From Treponema sp. UBA3662 (GTDB lineage: Bacteria > Spirochaetota > Spirochaetia > Treponematales > Treponemataceae): a stretch of 8,696 bases of DNA. The translations under genes were made by a program, and so were the position numbers. The notes under the pieces were generated by a model. That model did no database searches and was not told where the DNA came from. It saw only the letters and a program-made list of their open reading frames with translations. Location of the stretch: positions 1 to 8,696 of the forward strand of contig DFJV01000152.1 in NCBI GenBank assembly GCA_002373205.1, in the 5' to 3' direction. Position 1 is the first letter of the stretch, and every line of letters starts with the position of its first letter. Positions 6,677-8,696 of this stretch are shown here, in pieces.

Positions 6677-7134
6677 ACTGGATCTGCCTGCTCATTTTTG
6701 CCCTCTTTTCCATAGCGGCGGTCGTAAAAGACATAAGGGAACTTATGATTCCAGACTGGACAATCATAGCGGGAAGCGCAGCCCTTCTTGCCTACCAAGC
6801 CCTTTTTGCGCGCGGCCTCATTGTGCAGGGCCTTTTGGGAGCAGCACTTTCTCCCCTGCTCTTTTACGCAGTAAGGCGAATCACAAATTTTGGCATGGGG
6901 CTTGGAGACGTTAAGTACAGCATTCTCTGCGGACTCTGCGCCGGTGCAAGCCTCGCATTCCTCTCCTACGCAGCAGCAAGCCTTATTTGCGCCCTCTACT
7001 TTGCAAGCAAATACCTCCTAGATAAAAAAACAGGCAAAAAAAACGGACGCAAGGCAAAAATCCCCTTTGCCCCCTTCATGGCAGCCGGAATACTTGCGGT
7101 GTGCACAGCAGCCAGGGCAAATTCCTTTGTATAA
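6673..7134 (+). CDS. A24-type prepilin peptidase, short TadV/CpaA-like form
   Basis: This aspartic membrane protease family cleaves the leader of prepilin-like proteins at the cytoplasmic face. The two catalytic aspartates are present: Asp20 in VVKDIRELMIPDW and Asp79 in GMGLGDVKY (the GxGD motif). The 153 residues include hydrophobic spans at about 2-19, 30-48, 50-68, 82-113 and 131-147, with the conserved PFAPFM near 131-136. It lacks the N-terminal cysteine/methylase domain of PilD, so in length it matches TadV/CpaA peptidases. The start is GTG 6673, overlapping the helicase stop as GTGA with AAAGG at 6662-6666, which implies translational coupling. No pilin or secretion gene is in the window, so its substrate is unknown. 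Family identification is firm; a role in pili is only inferred. Confidence 0.85.
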   Translation: MNWICLLIFALFSIAAVVKDIRELMIPDWTIIAGSAALLAYQALFARGLIVQGLLGAALSPLLFYAVRRITNFGMGLGDVKYSILCGLCAGASLAFLSYAAASLICALYFASKYLLDKKTGKKNGRKAKIPFAPFMAAGILAVCTAARANSFV

Positions 7135-7154
7135 TACCGTAAAAGCTACAGAAA

Positions 7155-7589
7155 TTACTTATACCCAATCAAATCAAAGGTCTCAAAAATTTCAAAGTCG
7201 GAAGGATTAGCGGTCCACAGTTCCGTAACCCCAGCTTCTGCAAAAGAAGAGGCCATGTGAGTGTCCTGAATGCGCTTCCTGTCAAACTTGAACATATTTG
7301 TCCACAAAAGCGCCCTCTTAAGGGAAGTTTCCGTAGGATAAATAATCCTTACCCTTTCCTGGTCAACCCAGAACCAAGTTCTTTCCACTGCATCTTGCAT
7401 GGACAGAGGGGAAAGAAAGCGGCGAGAATCAGTTATAACATGCTGAAATTCAAGAAAAGTCTGATTGTAAATGGCAAGTTCCGAATGTTTTTCCCTGCGC
7501 CACTTTTCAAATAAAGCTACAGCTCCGTTATGCCGGGGTGAATCACTTATTTCAAGGTCAACCAAAAAAGTTGTATCGATTCCTATCAA
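7155..7589 (-). CDS. PIN-domain toxin, VapC-like
   Basis: PIN toxins are Mg-dependent endoribonucleases that stop growth by cutting RNA, often tRNA or rRNA, when their antitoxin is lost. The 144-residue length is typical. The acidic active-site set is visible: Asp5 in GIDTTFLVD, Glu47 in FLEFQHV, Asp109 in RIQDTHMAS and Asp131 in NPSDFEIF. The start is TTG at 7589. It overlaps the antitoxin stop (TTGA, four bases) and follows a G-rich ribosome site (GGGGGTGG) at a usable distance, so translation should be coupled to the antitoxin. It converges on the prepilin peptidase gene with only 20 bases between. Target RNA is not predictable. The gene looks intact, so the system may be active. Confidence 0.85.
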   Translation of the reverse strand: MIGIDTTFLVDLEISDSPRHNGAVALFEKWRREKHSELAIYNQTFLEFQHVITDSRRFLSPLSMQDAVERTWFWVDQERVRIIYPTETSLKRALLWTNMFKFDRKRIQDTHMASSFAEAGVTELWTANPSDFEIFETFDLIGYK

Positions 7590-7849
7590 AATCCACCCCC
7601 AAGCAATTCATCCTGAAAGTCTTTGGAAAGCCAATCCTTTGCATCCGGCCTTAACCCGCCAAGAGAAAGAGGCTTCCATTCATCAAGCGTTTTTTTTGCC
7701 TGGGCATGATTCTGAATGTATTCGTCCATAGCATCGCGAACCAACTCCGCCGCCTTGCGGTTTTGCTCCTCCGCCATTTTCTGGAACATGAGATAATTCA
7801 ATTCATGCAAATAAACCGTAACAGGCTTCTTTTTTAGCGCAGTCGTCAT
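7586..7849 (-). CDS. ribbon-helix-helix antitoxin, VapB/CopG-like
   Basis: The 87-residue protein starts MTTALKKKPVTVYL. Residues 8-14 form the DNA-binding beta strand, and two helices follow (about 16-28 and 32-45, with AAELVRDAMDEYI), the classic ribbon-helix-helix dimer. The C-terminal half (about 46-87, acidic and ending GGGF) would wrap and neutralise the toxin. A longer reading from ATG 7864 (adding MYTLV) was rejected because that codon lies between the -35 and -10 boxes. ATG 7849 lies six bases after TATACT, predicting a leaderless message. The 21-bp palindrome in its promoter is the likely operator for autorepression by the antitoxin or the antitoxin-toxin complex. Confidence 0.85.
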   Translation of the reverse strand: MTTALKKKPVTVYLHELNYLMFQKMAEEQNRKAAELVRDAMDEYIQNHAQAKKTLDEWKPLSLGGLRPDAKDWLSKDFQDELLGGGF

Positions 7850-7855
7850 AACCAA

Positions 7856-7884
7856 AGTATACATATATTATATATGTATGTCAA
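7856..7884 (-). promoter_or_regulatory. toxin-antitoxin promoter with embedded operator
   Basis: On the minus strand TTGACA (7884-7879), a 17-base spacer and TATACT (7861-7856) form a near-consensus promoter. A palindrome at 7859-7879, with 10-bp arms reading ATACATATAT around a central T at 7869, fills the spacer and touches both boxes. A bound ribbon-helix-helix dimer or tetramer there would block RNA polymerase directly. Six bases separate the -10 box from the antitoxin ATG. Confidence 0.85.
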
Positions 7885-7954
7885 GAAATGTATTTAATTT
7901 TTTTGCGGCACTTTTTTCTGTTGTCTTTTAAATTTCCTCAAAGAACATCCATGC

Positions 7955-8052
7955 CCCTTGTGTGGCCCTTCCGGGGCCCGCTAACGCTCGGCCCGCGCAA
8001 GCGCGGTCTTGCCTACGGCAACCCCTCCACGGCCTGCCGCGCCTTTGTTTGC
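7955..8052. repeat. GC-rich hairpin cluster
   Basis: A sharply GC-rich block sits in AT-rich intergenic DNA. Visible stems are GGCCC (7964-7968) with GGGCC (7974-7978), the competing GGGCC (7974-7978) with GGCCC (7990-7994), CCGCG (7993-7997) with CGCGG (8002-8006) around CAAG, and TTGCC (8009-8013) with GGCAA (8017-8021) around TAC. GCCTTT (8041-8046) pairs with AAAGGC (8054-8059) just past the edge. No coding frame is convincing. It looks like a palindromic extragenic element, and it shares modules with the element after clpX (TAYGGCAACC, CCCCTCCRYGG and a TTTGCAAA-type core). Confidence 0.7.
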
Positions 8053-8130
8053 AAAAGGCCTTTTACAAATATTTGTCAAAAAAAATGCGCATTTGTGTCG
8101 CAAATTGAATTTCCAATGCATATATATATG
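8053..8130. repeat. string of short perfect palindromes upstream of the Rpn gene
   Basis: Four separate perfect 12-bp palindromes occur in 78 bp: AAAAGGCCTTTT (8053-8064), ACAAATATTTGT (8065-8076, directly abutting), AAATGCGCATTT (8083-8094) and CATATATATATG (8119-8130). An ATTTG/CAAAT stem (8091-8095 with 8101-8105) lies between the last two. I cannot place a convincing promoter here (TTGAAT at 8105-8110 lacks a well-spaced -10), though the Rpn gene needs one. Confidence 0.65.
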
Positions 8131-8142
8131 TAAGGAGTTTTA

Positions 8143-8696
8143 ATGAAAACACAATTGTACCGCAGAAAGCCCGTAGACGAACTTACCTTTACCGATGACG
8201 GAATGTTCCAAGCCGTAATGAAAGACCCTGCCTTGTGCGCAGAACTTGTAGAGCGTCTTTTGCACATAAAAGTATCGCATATTGAATACCCGGAGCTTGA
8301 AAAGAAAATTGCCCCATATTTTTCAAGCAAGGGGGTGCGCATGGACGTCTATCTTAAAGACTCTGGCAAGATAATAGACGTGGAGATGCAGTCGTACCCA
8401 CAGGCAGCCCTACCCCTAAGAACCCGCTACTACCAGAGCATGATAGACGCAGACAACCTTCTAAAAGGGCAGGGCTATGAGGACTTAAAGGCAAGCTACA
8501 TTGTCTTTATCTGCACAGACGACCCCTTCCGTGACGAAAGAGGCAAAAAATATGGCCTTCCCTGCTACACCCTGACCACAAAATGCCACGAAGTTCAAGA
8601 GCTGAATTTCAATGACAAAATTAAAAAAGTGATTTATAATGCAAGTGGGTACGAAAAAGAGACGGACGCAAGAGTCATGTACCACCACCAGAGGTG
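8143..8696 (+). CDS. Rpn-family PD-(D/E)XK nuclease / putative transposase, 3' end cut by window
   Basis: The frame opens at ATG 8143 and is still open at the window edge: 184 codons are seen, against roughly 280-310 for full-length members. AAGGAG (8132-8137) lies five bases before the start. The N-terminal segment (PVDELTFTDDGMFQAVM, then ELVERLL) and the nuclease core match the Rpn/PDDEXK_2 group. Asp68 in GVRMDVYL and Glu81-x-Gln83 in IIDVEMQ form the D...ExQ variant of the PD-(D/E)XK site, followed by RTRYYQSMID (103-112) and a YIVFIC strand (130-135). E. coli Rpn proteins are DNA endonucleases that promote RecA-independent recombination. Such genes are often multicopy and possibly mobile. 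It sits directly downstream of the palindrome-rich block, and its start region carries an AT palindrome resembling the antitoxin operator. Confidence 0.85.
   Translation, partial: MKTQLYRRKPVDELTFTDDGMFQAVMKDPALCAELVERLLHIKVSHIEYPELEKKIAPYFSSKGVRMDVYLKDSGKIIDVEMQSYPQAALPLRTRYYQSMIDADNLLKGQGYEDLKASYIVFICTDDPFRDERGKKYGLPCYTLTTKCHEVQELNFNDKIKKVIYNASGYEKETDARVMYHHQR

Noticed and set aside
7850..7864. ATG 7864 as the antitoxin start (adding MYTLV)
   Set aside because: That codon lies between the -35 and -10 boxes, upstream of the predicted transcript start, and has no ribosome site.
8076..8342. 88-codon minus-strand open frame opposite the Rpn gene
   Set aside because: It is an antisense shadow; the plus-strand frame has a good ribosome site and the D...ExQ nuclease motif.
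1..8696. CRISPR array or complete insertion sequence
   Set aside because: I saw no regularly spaced repeats of the CRISPR kind, and no transposase with flanking inverted ends and target duplications. The Rpn gene is only transposase-like.

Overview
The window looks like chromosomal DNA from a host-associated treponeme (Spirochaetota). The grounds are the gene order trigger factor - clpP - clpX (the order I recall from Treponema pallidum), moderate G+C with AT-rich intergenic DNA, and an Rpn-family PD-(D/E)XK gene beside palindromic repeats. The genus is inferred from order and protein style; no search was run.

Layout, left to right. (1) 95-374: a strong sigma70-type promoter, two identical tRNA-Gly(GCC) genes exactly 100 bp apart, and an intrinsic terminator. 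(2) 402-3844: protein quality control, with trigger factor, a long-looped terminator, then clpP and clpX fused by a one-base TAATG overlap. (3) 3844-4138: a gene-free interval packed with hairpins, two of which are mutually exclusive. (4) 4139-5260 (minus): a GT4-type glycosyltransferase, divergent from 5306-7134 (plus), a DEAD-box helicase translationally coupled to a small TadV/CpaA-like prepilin peptidase. (5) 7155-7849 (minus): a VapBC-like toxin-antitoxin pair with a palindromic operator inside its promoter. (6) 7955-8130: a GC-rich hairpin cluster followed by four short AT-rich palindromes. (7) 8143 to the window edge: an Rpn-family nuclease/transposase-like gene, cut by the window end.

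Working relations: trigger factor folds nascent chains while ClpXP unfolds and degrades proteins, so 402-3844 is one functional block. The helicase and peptidase share a transcript but no obvious task. The toxin-antitoxin pair, the hairpin elements and the Rpn gene make 7135-8696 the accessory, mobile-looking end.

The most interesting observations are: three genes (glycosyltransferase, helicase, antitoxin) whose ATG lies exactly six bases after a -10-like hexamer with no Shine-Dalgarno sequence, which predicts leaderless mRNAs; the antitoxin operator embedded in a perfect-spacing promoter; and two hairpin-rich intergenic elements, 4 kb apart, that share sequence modules and may belong to one palindromic repeat family, one copy lying just upstream of the Rpn gene.
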